In this document: piece after piece, positions 49,737 to 59,167 of the stretch | Layout of the letters: every line of letters begins with the position of its first letter | Position numbering within the stretch: the stretch's first letter is position 1 | Source: CAXBCP01 sp047638395 | GTDB taxonomy: Bacteria; Pseudomonadota; Alphaproteobacteria; MPNO01; UBA830 | DNA length: 64,000 bases | NCBI GenBank assembly: GCA_047638395.1 | Contig: JBLIMV010000018.1 | Span: 1-64,000 of the forward strand | Direction: 5' to 3' | Translations under genes and position numbers: made by a program | The notes under the pieces: generated by a model | Told to the model about the DNA's origin: nothing | The model's input: only the letters and a program-made list of their open reading frames with translations | Databases searched by the model: none

Positions 49737-52400
49737 ATGGAAGTCATCTTTCTCCTCATCCTCGTCATCACGATGGCCGTCGCTCTGGCATCGGGGTATC
49801 CCGTCGCCTTCGCCCTGCCCGGCTCAGCCATCATCGCGATCGGCCTGGCCGCACTCTGCGGGTATCTGTTCGCCGACAATGCAGACGCCTATTTCCTGCA
49901 TGGCGGGCCACGCCAGTGGCTGGACGCGGGTGTCACGAATTTCCGGGGCGTCTATTGGGAACCTGAACGCGATACGCTGATTGCGATCCCGCTGTTCATC
50001 TTTATGGGCATCATGCTTGAGCGCTCGAAAGTGGCGGAAGACCTTCTTGTCACCATGGCGCAACTGTTCGGCCCGATTCCCGGTGGCCTCGGTATCGCCG
50101 TTGTGTTCGTTGGCGCCCTGCTTGCGGCGACCACCGGCATCGTCGGTGCCACTGTGGTTGCGATGGGGCTCATTTCGCTGCCCGTCATGCTGCGGGCAAA
50201 TTATTCAAAGGCCCTGGCGACAGGCACAATCGCCGCCTCCGGTACTTTGGGGCAGATCATCCCGCCATCGATCGTCCTGATTATTCTGGCCGATCAGCTT
50301 TCCAGTGCCACCGACCAGGCAAGTACGCTTCGCCAGGTCGATTACAAACAGGCAACGGGTCAGTTCTCGATGCCATCGGAATTCGGCCTGACATCGACGA
50401 GCGCCGGTGACATGTTCCTGGGTGCGCTGATCCCGGGCCTCATCCTCGTCCTGCTGTATATGTCGTATATCCTGATCATCGCGATGGTCCGGCCGAAAAT
50501 GGCGCCACCGGTTCGGTTCGACAGCAAATACGACACACAGTTCCTGATCAAGGTAACACTCGCGCTGGTCCCGCCGCTGGCCCTGATATTTGCGGTACTG
50601 GGGTCGATCATCATGGGGGTCGCCACGGTCAATCAGGCCGGCGCCATCGGTGCCATCGGCGCCGCGATCATGGCCGGATACCGGCTTATGGAGGGCAAAA
50701 AGGGCGCCTATGCGCCGGCAATACTCGCACTGGCCGCCATCGCTGCCATCCTCGTCCTGGTCAATATTTTCGATATCAATATCAAGAATACCCGCACACA
50801 GACCGAATGGCTCGGTGTCGTGCTCGCCGCCGCGGCTGTTGTCGCACTGCTTGTCGCGGTCTGCTGGAGCTTCTGGCGCGCCTACAAGATCGACGACACG
50901 TTGACCGGCGTCATGGTGGAAACAGCAAAAACCACGTCTCTGGTATTTATCATTCTGCTGGGGGCGGCGATGCTGACCGCCGCGTTCCGCGCGTTTGGCG
51001 GCGAAGATATCGTCCGTGATTTCCTGCAGGGCCTGCCGGGCGGGTTCATCACCAAGTTTATCGTCGTGATGGCGGTTATCTTCGTGCTCGGGTTCTTCCT
51101 CGATTTTATCGAGATCGCGGTGGTTGTCGTCCCCATCATCGCGCCGATCCTCCTGGCAGACACCACGGCAAACATCACCGCCGTGTGGCTGGGCGTGATG
51201 ATCGGCGTCAACATGCAGACGTCGTTCCTGACGCCGCCCTTTGGATTTGCCCTGTTCTATCTGCGTGGCGTTGCCCCGCCAACGGTCAAGACCATCCAGA
51301 TGTATGCGGGCGTCGTGCCGTTTATTTTGCTGCAGCTGACGGGCCTTGCCATTGTCGGATTGTGGCCGTCCCTGGTGAATTACCTACCCAACCGGGTCTA
51401 CCTGACGTCGGAAACCGCACCGCCACCGAAAAACCCCCGCCTGTCGATGTGCATCGAGGACATGCTGTTCAAACGATACGCTGCACAGGGCGACACGTTA
51501 CGCACCGCCATCGCTGCCGGGAAGGTACTGGATATCAGCTACCTGCCCAGCAACCAGCGCCAGAAGCTGGAACGCGGATTAAAGGGCGCTGGCGATACCT
51601 TTGCACGCGTTGAAGATGTGAAGAATACCGATGCTGCGGTCGCAGCCTATACCCCCGAATATACCCCGATCCATCACCGGGCACGCCGGATTGAGGCGAA
51701 CATTCGGCGGATCGGTGTACTGGCCGCAAAGAGAGACGATGACCTTCGCCGGGAAAACCGCGGCGATTCCGGTGACGAAACCATTATGCGCGGTATTCGC
51801 GCCGATATAGCCGGGTTCGACCGCCAGGCCGATGCCTTGCGGGCCACTCTGCCCGCCAATTGGAAAGAACAACGGAAGCAATATGTCGCACTGTCCTCGG
51901 CAGCAAAGAAGGCACGGTTACAATACCGCCGGACTGTCGACGAAGCCTATGAGCCCATTGCGGAAACGATTCAGATCATCCGCGGTGCAGACGCTCTCGC
52001 GGCGATTGGCCAAAAACTGAAGACCCTTGAGGCAACGCTTGCCTCAAAACCAATCGAGGAAGCCGTTCTTGCTTTCCGGGATGCAGAGAAACTGTTCAAC
52101 GGAATTACCGGTGCGAGCCACGTGAAGTCCCGGTTCTCCCGGGCACGGCGCGATCTCACCCGCCGCGAACCAAATATGGTTCGTGCGAAGCAGTCCCTTG
52201 CACAGGGGCTCGAACGTTATGCGGTGGAACTGGCGTGGCGTGAGCGGGCGGCGAAAGATCTACTCCCCGGCCTGGTCACCTATGAAACAGCAATCCGCGA
52301 CAGTATCGGGCTTCGGTCGCAACCGCGGCTCAACAGCGATCAGGCCATCGAGGTCGCCGGCTGTCTTTCGATCCACCGGGACATCTCACTCAACTTCTAA
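49737..52400 (+). CDS. dctM: TRAP transporter large permease subunit with long coiled-coil C-terminal tail
   Basis: 887 residues against 430-600 in most DctM. Residues 1 to ~550 form the transport domain: ASGYPVAFALPGSAIIAIGL, IPLFIFMGIMLERSKVAEDLL, TGTIAASGTLGQIIPPSIVL, and the conserved MIGVNMQTSFLTPPFGFALFYLRGV, with an inserted helix pair in the middle. The ~330 residues after LPNRVYLTSETAPPPKNPR are cytosolic-looking, rich in Arg, Ala, Glu and Lys and mainly helical, e.g. HHRARRIEANIRRIGVLAAK and KEQRKQYVALSSAAKKARLQ. I know no function for this tail. Whether it is a soluble regulatory or scaffolding domain cannot be told. Confidence 0.9.
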   Translation: MEVIFLLILVITMAVALASGYPVAFALPGSAIIAIGLAALCGYLFADNADAYFLHGGPRQWLDAGVTNFRGVYWEPERDTLIAIPLFIFMGIMLERSKVAEDLLVTMAQLFGPIPGGLGIAVVFVGALLAATTGIVGATVVAMGLISLPVMLRANYSKALATGTIAASGTLGQIIPPSIVLIILADQLSSATDQASTLRQVDYKQATGQFSMPSEFGLTSTSAGDMFLGALIPGLILVLLYMSYILIIAMVRPKMAPPVRFDSKYDTQFLIKVTLALVPPLALIFAVLGSIIMGVATVNQAGAIGAIGAAIMAGYRLMEGKKGAYAPAILALAAIAAILVLVNIFDINIKNTRTQTEWLGVVLAAAAVVALLVAVCWSFWRAYKIDDTLTGVMVETAKTTSLVFIILLGAAMLTAAFRAFGGEDIVRDFLQGLPGGFITKFIVVMAVIFVLGFFLDFIEIAVVVVPIIAPILLADTTANITAVWLGVMIGVNMQTSFLTPPFGFALFYLRGVAPPTVKTIQMYAGVVPFILLQLTGLAIVGLWPSLVNYLPNRVYLTSETAPPPKNPRLSMCIEDMLFKRYAAQGDTLRTAIAAGKVLDISYLPSNQRQKLERGLKGAGDTFARVEDVKNTDAAVAAYTPEYTPIHHRARRIEANIRRIGVLAAKRDDDLRRENRGDSGDETIMRGIRADIAGFDRQADALRATLPANWKEQRKQYVALSSAAKKARLQYRRTVDEAYEPIAETIQIIRGADALAAIGQKLKTLEATLASKPIEEAVLAFRDAEKLFNGITGASHVKSRFSRARRDLTRREPNMVRAKQSLAQGLERYAVELAWRERAAKDLLPGLVTYETAIRDSIGLRSQPRLNSDQAIEVAGCLSIHRDISLNF

Positions 52401-52424
52401 CGTCCCGATAGAAACAGTCCCGGC

Positions 52425-54656
52425 TTAGTCGTAGTTGCCGAACTGCCCGTTCCGCGGGAACCCGCGCATCACGACACGGCCGGCCTGAGCACGCTTGCCG
52501 ATATACGTTTTGATATCCGTTTCGGTGCGGACACCGGCACCTGTCTTCCACACAAGCCCTTCCTTGAGCGTAAATGTCGAAACATCGCAGAGACCGCCAT
52601 CCTTGTAGCTCTGCAGTTTCACTCCCCGCCCACGCGTCATCTCGGGCAGTTCTTCAAGCGGGAACAGGATAATCTTCCGGTTCTCACCCACAACAGCCAC
52701 CATATCGCCGGTGACGGGTGCGCATGCCTGGGCCTCGACATCCTTACCGACATTCAATGCCTGCTTGCCGTTCTTGGTCTGGGCAATGACGTCGTCTTCC
52801 GGCACGACAAAACCGCGCCCATCCGATGACGCGACCAGAACTTTCTCACCCGGCCGATGAACGAACAGCGCGACGATATCCTGATCGTTCGGCAAATCCA
52901 TCATCAGACGCACCGGTTCGCCATGACCACGGCCGCTCGGCAGCTTGTCGCCGCCAAGCGTGTAGAACCTGCCATTGGTCGCAAACATAAGAATCTTGTC
53001 CGTCGTCTGCGCGTGAAACACGAAGCGTCCGCGATCGCCGTCTTTGTACTTGAGTTCGCCGAAATCGCTCAGATGTCCCTTCCCGGCACGGATCCAGCCC
53101 TTTTGCGAGCAGATCACCGTGATCGGTTCGCGCTCGATCAGGATATCGATTGGCACGATAATCTCATCCGGTGTATCGGCAATGTCGGTTCGCCGCGCGC
53201 CGAGTTCAGTCTTCTTGCCGAAACGTGCGCGGATATCCTTTATCTGATCGGCAATGACGGTTTCGCGCTGCGTCTTGTCCTTCAACAGCGCGTTCAGTTT
53301 TTTCTGTTCCGCCGTTAGCGTCGTGTGCTCTTCTCGGATCGCGAACTCTTCAAGCCGTCGCAGCGCACGGAGGCGCATATTGAGGATCGCCTCGGCCTGG
53401 ACATCCGTCAGGTCCCATTTCTTGATCATGACCGGCTTCGGCTCGTCCTCCTCGCGGATAATCCTGATCACCTCATCAATATTGAGATACGCAATCAGGT
53501 ACCCTTCGAGTACCTCGAGACGATGCGCGATCTTTCCCAGCCGGTGCGTGGTGCGCCGGACAAGAACGACTTCGCGATGTTCAAGAAAGGACCGCAGGAC
53601 GTCGCGGAGGTTCATAACCTGCGGCACCATGTTCGCATCGAGAACATTCATGTTCAGGCTGACGCGGGTCTCCAGGTCGGTCGTGCGGAACATCTGTTCC
53701 ATAAGAACTTCCGGCTCGATCGACCGGTTGCGCGGCTCCAGGATCAGACGGACGTCCTCGGCGCTTTCGTCGCGAAGGTCCCCCAGCAAAGGCAGTTTCT
53801 TCTCGTTCAGCAGATCGGCCATCTTTTCGACAAGACGCCCCTTCTGCACCTGATAGGGAATTTCAGTGATGACAATCTGATACTGTCCGTGGCTGAGTTT
53901 TTCGGTTTCCCAGCGCGCACGCAGCCGGAAGGAACCGCGCCCGGTGGCATAGGCTTCGGCTACGGCTTCGCGTCCTTCGACCAGAACGCCGCCGGTCGGA
54001 AAATCCGGTCCCGGCACCAGTTCCACCAGCTTGGTATTCGTGGCATTCGGAAATTTCAGAAGATGCAGCAGTGCAGCGCTTACTTCATCGAGATTATGCG
54101 GCGGGATGTTCGTCGCCATACCGACGGCAATGCCGGCTGATCCGTTACACAGCAGGTTCGGCACGCTGGCCGGCAACAATACGGGCTCTTCCTCGGACCC
54201 GTCGTAGTTTTCGCGAAAGCCGACGGCATCTTCATCGATGCCTTCCAGCATCGCGATCGCATATGCGGTCAGGCGCGCTTCGGTGTATCTCATCGCAGCG
54301 GCGTTATCGCCGTCGATATTACCAAAATTCCCCTGGCCCTCGACCAGCGGATACCGCACGGCAAAATCCTGGGCGAGTCGCACCATCGCGTCGTAAACCG
54401 CCACATCGCCATGCGGATGGTATTTACCGATGACGTCGCCAACAACGCGCGCGCATTTCTTAAAGCCCGATTCCGGCTCCAGTCGCAATTGGCGCATCGC
54501 AAACAAAAGCCGGCGATGCACAGGTTTGAGTCCATCGCGGACATCGGGCAGCGATCGGGATGTAATCGTCGACAACGCATAGGCGAGATAGCGCTCGCCG
54601 AGCGCATCGGAAAAATTCACCTCCTCCACGCGGGAGGTGACGGTTTGGTCGGTCAT
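52425..54656 (-). CDS. parC: DNA topoisomerase IV subunit A
   Basis: 743 residues. Active-site Tyr in AAAMRYTEARLT, the GKYHPHGDVAVYDAMV helix of the quinolone region, and C-terminal beta-pinwheel blades such as RGFVVPEDDVIAQTKNGKQAL and RKIILFPLEELPEMTRGRGVKL. The missing GyrA box (QRRGGKG) separates it from GyrA. ParC with ParE unlinks daughter chromosomes. It ends the era-recO-parC run; convergent with dctM at 24 bases, no clear terminator. Confidence 0.96.
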   Translation of the reverse strand: MTDQTVTSRVEEVNFSDALGERYLAYALSTITSRSLPDVRDGLKPVHRRLLFAMRQLRLEPESGFKKCARVVGDVIGKYHPHGDVAVYDAMVRLAQDFAVRYPLVEGQGNFGNIDGDNAAAMRYTEARLTAYAIAMLEGIDEDAVGFRENYDGSEEEPVLLPASVPNLLCNGSAGIAVGMATNIPPHNLDEVSAALLHLLKFPNATNTKLVELVPGPDFPTGGVLVEGREAVAEAYATGRGSFRLRARWETEKLSHGQYQIVITEIPYQVQKGRLVEKMADLLNEKKLPLLGDLRDESAEDVRLILEPRNRSIEPEVLMEQMFRTTDLETRVSLNMNVLDANMVPQVMNLRDVLRSFLEHREVVLVRRTTHRLGKIAHRLEVLEGYLIAYLNIDEVIRIIREEDEPKPVMIKKWDLTDVQAEAILNMRLRALRRLEEFAIREEHTTLTAEQKKLNALLKDKTQRETVIADQIKDIRARFGKKTELGARRTDIADTPDEIIVPIDILIEREPITVICSQKGWIRAGKGHLSDFGELKYKDGDRGRFVFHAQTTDKILMFATNGRFYTLGGDKLPSGRGHGEPVRLMMDLPNDQDIVALFVHRPGEKVLVASSDGRGFVVPEDDVIAQTKNGKQALNVGKDVEAQACAPVTGDMVAVVGENRKIILFPLEELPEMTRGRGVKLQSYKDGGLCDVSTFTLKEGLVWKTGAGVRTETDIKTYIGKRAQAGRVVMRGFPRNGQFGNYD

Positions 54657-54674
54657 AGATACAGTACTCTGTTC

Positions 54675-55418
54675 TCAGGAATTGCCAGATATAGTAGCGT
54701 CGCGCCGCAAACGGTCAACAAATTGCGCACGCGCAGGCGGCAAATCGCCGGTATCGGCGTCCTTGGCGCAACGGGCAAGGAAATGTCCGGTAACCCGCAG
54801 ACCGTCGCGAATGTCATCACCGGTACTACCGCCAACACTACCCAGAAAGAAACTGGGCAATTTCAATAGCTTATCACGATAAGCTTCGCCAGCGACGGCG
54901 GAAACAGCGCATCCGGTCCGGGGTGAAACATAGACCAGATCATCCGTTGTTCCGGTCGCCGCGCAGGCCGTCAGGTCTAGACCGTAGCCCAGATCGTCCA
55001 GCAATCCCCGCTCCCAGTGCACATATCTCTCCAGCCAGTCCGGGCCCTCGCCCAGCGATTCGATCAACGCCTGGAATCTATCGAATGTTTCGGCGTGCGG
55101 CTCGCGCTCAGGCAGAAGGCGTTCGAGCAGAACCGCGGCCGATATCAGCGCAAGAAGCGGCAGGCGTTCGGTCATCAGCGCGGCAGCATAAGGGCGCAGC
55201 AATTCGCAGCTCATCGTGCCCAGATGCTCGCTGAGCCTGGCACGCCAATCTGCGCTGACGAGGTTCCCGGTCTGGTAGATGCCCCGCGCGCGTGATCCGG
55301 AGCCACCATGAACGAGGCCGGAATAGCGCCCGTTATTCCGAGTCAAAAGCGTCACGATCGCCGCGCTTTCGCCATGCTTGCGCGCCGATAATACGATGCC
55401 CTCGTCCGACCAGTTCAT
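54675..55418 (-). CDS. recO: DNA repair protein RecO
   Basis: About 248 residues. N-terminal OB fold MNWSDEGIVLSARKHGESAAIVTLLTRNNGRYSGLVHGG, in parts, then a helical C-terminal domain (WLERYVHWERGLLDDLGYGLDLTACAATG). RecO loads RecA on SSB-coated DNA with RecR. Start at 55418 is the ATG at the fold's first strand; a longer frame enters era. It is 16 bases after era and 18 before parC. Confidence 0.93.
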   Translation of the reverse strand: MNWSDEGIVLSARKHGESAAIVTLLTRNNGRYSGLVHGGSGSRARGIYQTGNLVSADWRARLSEHLGTMSCELLRPYAAALMTERLPLLALISAAVLLERLLPEREPHAETFDRFQALIESLGEGPDWLERYVHWERGLLDDLGYGLDLTACAATGTTDDLVYVSPRTGCAVSAVAGEAYRDKLLKLPSFFLGSVGGSTGDDIRDGLRVTGHFLARCAKDADTGDLPPARAQFVDRLRRDATISGNS

Positions 55419-55434
55419 AATCCCGTTTCTTGCG

Positions 55435-56343
55435 CTATGTGCTGAAGTCCAATCCCCAATCGCGGTAGCGTTCAGGGTCATCACCCCAGTTTTCGCGTAC
55501 CTTCACGAACAGGAACAGATGAACATCGCGGCCCAGCAGTTCTTTCAGATCGTCCTGCGCCAGGGTACGTACGCGCTTGATGCGTTCGCCGGCCTTACCG
55601 AGGACAATTCCCTTCTGGCTGGCGCGCTCGACATAAATCACCTGTTCCACCTTCACCGCGCCATTGTCGAATGGCTCCCAGGTCTCTGTCTCCACCGTCA
55701 GCGCATAAGGCAGCTCCTGGTGCAGGTTCAGGAACAGTTTCTCCCGCGTGATCTCCGCAGAGAAAAGCCTGTCATTCATGTCCGACAGCTGATCTTCAGG
55801 AAAATGCCAGGGCCCCGCCGGCAGACGTCCGGCCAAAAACTGTTTCAGATCCTCGACGCCTTCACCTTTCAGCGCCGACACCATGAAGAAATCCGTAAAA
55901 AGCTCTTCGGCGCGAAGTTCCTCGATCATCGCCAGCAAATTCTCGCGCGGCACAGTGTCGACCTTGTTCAGGACACACACGGCACGACCGTCATTCTTCT
56001 TCAACCCATCGATAATGCGGCGGGTATCGCCTTCGATCCGCATTCCCGCATCAATTAGCAACGTCACGACATCCGCATCCGCCGCCCCACTCCAGGCCGC
56101 CGCAACCATTGCGCGGTCAAGTCGTCGGCGTGGTTTAAATATACCGGGCGTATCGACAAAAACGAGCTGCGATTTCCCAAGCGCGGTGACACCGAGAATC
56201 CGTGATCGCGTGGTCTGCACCTTCTGCGTGACGATCGACACTTTCGCACCGACCATGGTGTTCATCAGGGTCGATTTTCCCGCATTGGGCGCGCCCAACA
56301 AGGCAATAAAACCACAGCGGGTTTCACCAGAAGTTTCTGTCAT
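55435..56343 (-). CDS. era: GTPase Era
   Basis: 302 residues. G1 ALLGAPNAGKSTLMNTMVG, G3 FVDTPGIFKPRR, G4 VLNKVDTV, and a C-terminal KH domain (KGIVLGKAGERIKRVRTLAQDDL). Era binds 16S rRNA in small-subunit maturation and cell-cycle control. It overlaps rnc by four bases, the standard rnc-era coupling. Confidence 0.97.
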   Translation of the reverse strand: MTETSGETRCGFIALLGAPNAGKSTLMNTMVGAKVSIVTQKVQTTRSRILGVTALGKSQLVFVDTPGIFKPRRRLDRAMVAAAWSGAADADVVTLLIDAGMRIEGDTRRIIDGLKKNDGRAVCVLNKVDTVPRENLLAMIEELRAEELFTDFFMVSALKGEGVEDLKQFLAGRLPAGPWHFPEDQLSDMNDRLFSAEITREKLFLNLHQELPYALTVETETWEPFDNGAVKVEQVIYVERASQKGIVLGKAGERIKRVRTLAQDDLKELLGRDVHLFLFVKVRENWGDDPERYRDWGLDFST

Positions 56344-57029
56344 TCCGAACCTTTACCAATCAATTCCAGCATTTCACCGGCTGCAAGAATTTCTGCCGCC
56401 CGCTTGGATGGCCCACTTGCCCTCACGGGATCGCGGCCGCTCACCGCGAGTTCCACGGTAAATTCCGGTTTGTGAGACGGCCCCGAACGGTCAACAACTG
56501 TGTATTCAGGCAACGGCAGACCACGGCCCTGCAGCCACTCCTGTAATTCCGTCTTCGCGACACGAGGTTCGACATCCTGAATCAACGGCTCCCACACCCT
56601 GCGGATAAATTCACCTGCCGCCCCAAGTCCGGCGTCAAGGTATAGAGCGCCAATAACGGCCTCACAGCAATCGGCCAGAACGGAATCCCGCGCGTTTGTG
56701 CCGGCGGCAGCTTCTCCATCGGTCATCAGTATATACGCACCCAAATCAAGTGAACGGGCGACATCGGCCAGCGTGGCGCCACTCACCAGCGTCGCAAGCC
56801 GGGGTGCGAGCTTGCCTTCGGCGGCGCCGGGAAATCTCTCCAGCATCAATTCCGCGATCACCAGCCCAAGAACCCGGTCGCCCAGAAATTCGAGCCGTTC
56901 ATAGCTCGGATCATTCCTGGATTGTTTAAGGCTCGAATGCATCAGCGCCAGTCGCAGGCGGCTCTTGTCGACAAAGCTGTACCGGAGAATATTCTCCAGC
57001 TCCGCGACAGGGTCGGGAACCGATGTCAT
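56340..57029 (-). CDS. rnc: Ribonuclease III
   Basis: 229 residues. Signature YERLEFLGDRVLGLVIAELM with catalytic acids, DSVLADCCEAVIGALYLDAG, and C-terminal double-stranded RNA-binding domain (ELQEWLQGRGLPLPEYTVVD, PSKRAAEILAAGEML). It processes rRNA and mRNA duplexes. It follows lepB after 16 bases. Confidence 0.97.
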   Translation of the reverse strand: MTSVPDPVAELENILRYSFVDKSRLRLALMHSSLKQSRNDPSYERLEFLGDRVLGLVIAELMLERFPGAAEGKLAPRLATLVSGATLADVARSLDLGAYILMTDGEAAAGTNARDSVLADCCEAVIGALYLDAGLGAAGEFIRRVWEPLIQDVEPRVAKTELQEWLQGRGLPLPEYTVVDRSGPSHKPEFTVELAVSGRDPVRASGPSKRAAEILAAGEMLELIGKGSE

Positions 57030-57045
57030 CGCCGGCCGGACAAGA

Positions 57046-57771
57046 TCAGCGGATCGCCTGAAAGAGGCGGGACCAACGTACTGTCATTGGCCATGACGTC
57101 CCCTCAGGGTCGTAGGAAAAGAAAAGAAACTCGGCACGCCCGACCAGGTTCTCGATCGGGATATAGCCAACTTCGTTCAGCACACGGCTATCCTGGGAAT
57201 CATCGCGGTTATCGCCCATACCAAAGACATGCCCCGGCGGCACCGTATAGACGGGCGTATTATCGAGCCGGCCACGATCGGTTTTCTCAAGGATAAGGTG
57301 CTTCACACCGTTCGGTAGCGTTTCCTCAAACTGGGGAATACTGACCTTTGACCCAAATGGACCGCGCGCCGCATACCCGGGCAGCGGCTTGCGCTCCACG
57401 ATCTTGCCATTGAGATAGAGACGGCCTTCGCGTACCTGGATCTTGTCGCCGGGCAACCCGACAATCCGTTTGATGTAATCCGTCTCGTTGTCTTTGGGCA
57501 GTTTGAAGACCGCCACATCTCCGCGCTTGGGCTCGGAGCTGAGCACGCGCCCGGGGATGAGCGGCAGGCTCAAAGGCAAAGAATGCCTGCTGTATCCGTA
57601 GGAGTATTTTGAGACGAACAGATAGTCCCCGACCAACAGCGACGGGATCATCGATCCGGATGGAATATTGAATGGCTCAAACGCAAAGGTGCGGATGAAA
57701 AGGGCGATCACGACCGCATAGATAAGCGTCTTGACCGTATCCCAGAGCCCACCCGATTTTTTGACTGCCAT
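57046..57771 (-). CDS. lepB: Signal peptidase I
   Basis: 241 residues. One N-terminal membrane helix (TLIYAVVIALFIRTFAFEPF), catalytic Ser40 in NIPSGSMIPSLL, Lys in DYIKRIVGLPGDKI and the later GDNRDDSQDSR box. LepB cleaves signal peptides on the periplasmic face. It starts 97 bases after acpS and is followed by rnc. Confidence 0.97.
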   Translation of the reverse strand: MAVKKSGGLWDTVKTLIYAVVIALFIRTFAFEPFNIPSGSMIPSLLVGDYLFVSKYSYGYSRHSLPLSLPLIPGRVLSSEPKRGDVAVFKLPKDNETDYIKRIVGLPGDKIQVREGRLYLNGKIVERKPLPGYAARGPFGSKVSIPQFEETLPNGVKHLILEKTDRGRLDNTPVYTVPPGHVFGMGDNRDDSQDSRVLNEVGYIPIENLVGRAEFLFFSYDPEGTSWPMTVRWSRLFQAIR

Positions 57772-57867
57772 TAATTTCTAACTTCGGATTATGGAAATGT
57801 GTAAACCGGGCGCCGAACGACGCAGCCGGAAGATCTTCCCGGGTTTAAGGATGCGGGCCGCCAGGTG

Positions 57868-58275
57868 TCAAGTCACAGCCTTGGGAATCGCCGATATTAT
57901 CACCATGGCCTCCGCAATTGGCGGCTCATCCGTGATCGTGAGGTCAATCTGGATATCCATCCCTTCGGGCGTCATGGATTCGAGCCTTTTCAGGGCGCCT
58001 CCGGTCAGTTGCATCGTCGGTTTACCGCCGGGAAGATTGATGACACCCAGATCGCGCCAGAACACCCCTTCGCGGAACCCGGTTCCGAGCGCCTTCGAGC
58101 AGGCCTCTTTTGCCGCATAACGTTTTGCATAACTCGCCGCGCGCAACCTGCGCCGGTCGCTTTTCTCGCGCTCGGTTTCAGTAAAGCACCTGTTGGTGAA
58201 CCGCTCGCCAAAGCGCTCCAAAGTTTTCTCGACGCGCCGAATGTCGATCAGATCGCTTCCGATGCCAATAATCAT
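57868..58275 (-). CDS. acpS: Holo-[acyl-carrier-protein] synthase
   Basis: 135 residues. GIGSDLIDIRRVEKTLERFG with the Mg2+ Asp, FTETEREK and YAKRYAAKEACSKALGTGF with the conserved Lys-Glu. AcpS transfers phosphopantetheine to ACP. It comes after pdxJ by 22 bases and before lepB. Confidence 0.97.
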   Translation of the reverse strand: MIIGIGSDLIDIRRVEKTLERFGERFTNRCFTETEREKSDRRRLRAASYAKRYAAKEACSKALGTGFREGVFWRDLGVINLPGGKPTMQLTGGALKRLESMTPEGMDIQIDLTITDEPPIAEAMVIISAIPKAVT

Positions 58276-58297
58276 GTCTTCAGATTACCAGAATCAG

Positions 58298-59056
58298 TCA
58301 CGCGCTGCGCTCGCCATGTGCCTCGGAGCGGGCTTTGTCCATCAGGGAACGCATCCGTTTAATGGAGCTTTCCAACCCGCCGAAAATCGCCTCACCTATC
58401 AGGAAGTGACCGATATTGAGCTCGACAATCGTCGGAATTGCCGCAACCGGCGCAACCGTGTCGAACGTAAAGCCATGGCCTGCGTGACATTCAATGCCAA
58501 GCGATTCAGCATACGCCGCAGCCTCCGCAATGCGCCCGAACTGACGATCACGCTCTGCACCCTCAGCTTCACAAAAAGCGCCGGTATGCAGTTCAACCAC
58601 GGGAGCGCCCAGGGACTTCGCTGCATCGAGCTGTGTCATATCCGGCTCGATAAACAACGAAACGCGAATGTTTGCTGAATTCAGCTGCCGGACGAACGGC
58701 GCGAGATGGTTATGGCCGCCGACAGCATCAAGCCCACCCTCAGTCGTCCGTTCCTGACGTTTTTCCGGGACAATACACGCCGCATGCGGCGCATGGCGCA
58801 GCGCGATCGCAAGCATTTCATCGGTGGCTGCCATTTCCAGATTTAGCGGCAGGTCTATACCGGCGCTCAAGCGGGCGACATCGTCGTCCGTCATATGACG
58901 GCGATCTTCCCGTAGATGAGCCGTGATACCATCGGCGCCGGCCGCAGCAGCAGCCTGCGCCGCGCGCACCGGATCAGGGTGCTGTCCGCCGCGCGCGTTC
59001 CGGATCGTGGCGACATGATCGATGTTAACGCCAAGTCTCAGATATCGTTTTTCCAT
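58298..59056 (-). CDS. pdxJ: Pyridoxine 5'-phosphate synthase
   Basis: 252 residues. RLGVNIDHVATIRNARGGQHPDPVRAAQ, GADGITAHLREDRRHM, VELHTGAFCEAEG and LGIECHAGHGFTFD are the family blocks (in parts). PdxJ makes pyridoxine phosphate from deoxyxylulose phosphate and aminoacetone phosphate. It is in the rsh-pdxJ-acpS-lepB run. Confidence 0.97.
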   Translation of the reverse strand: MEKRYLRLGVNIDHVATIRNARGGQHPDPVRAAQAAAAAGADGITAHLREDRRHMTDDDVARLSAGIDLPLNLEMAATDEMLAIALRHAPHAACIVPEKRQERTTEGGLDAVGGHNHLAPFVRQLNSANIRVSLFIEPDMTQLDAAKSLGAPVVELHTGAFCEAEGAERDRQFGRIAEAAAYAESLGIECHAGHGFTFDTVAPVAAIPTIVELNIGHFLIGEAIFGGLESSIKRMRSLMDKARSEAHGERSA

Positions 59057-59167
59057 CGGTTACCCGCTCCGATATTTTCCGATTGCCCCACAGGACACTT
59101 CAGTTCTGCGGCGAGAGATTACTTCGCCACGCCCAACCTTGTCATTCGGCAAATTACGACGCCAATC

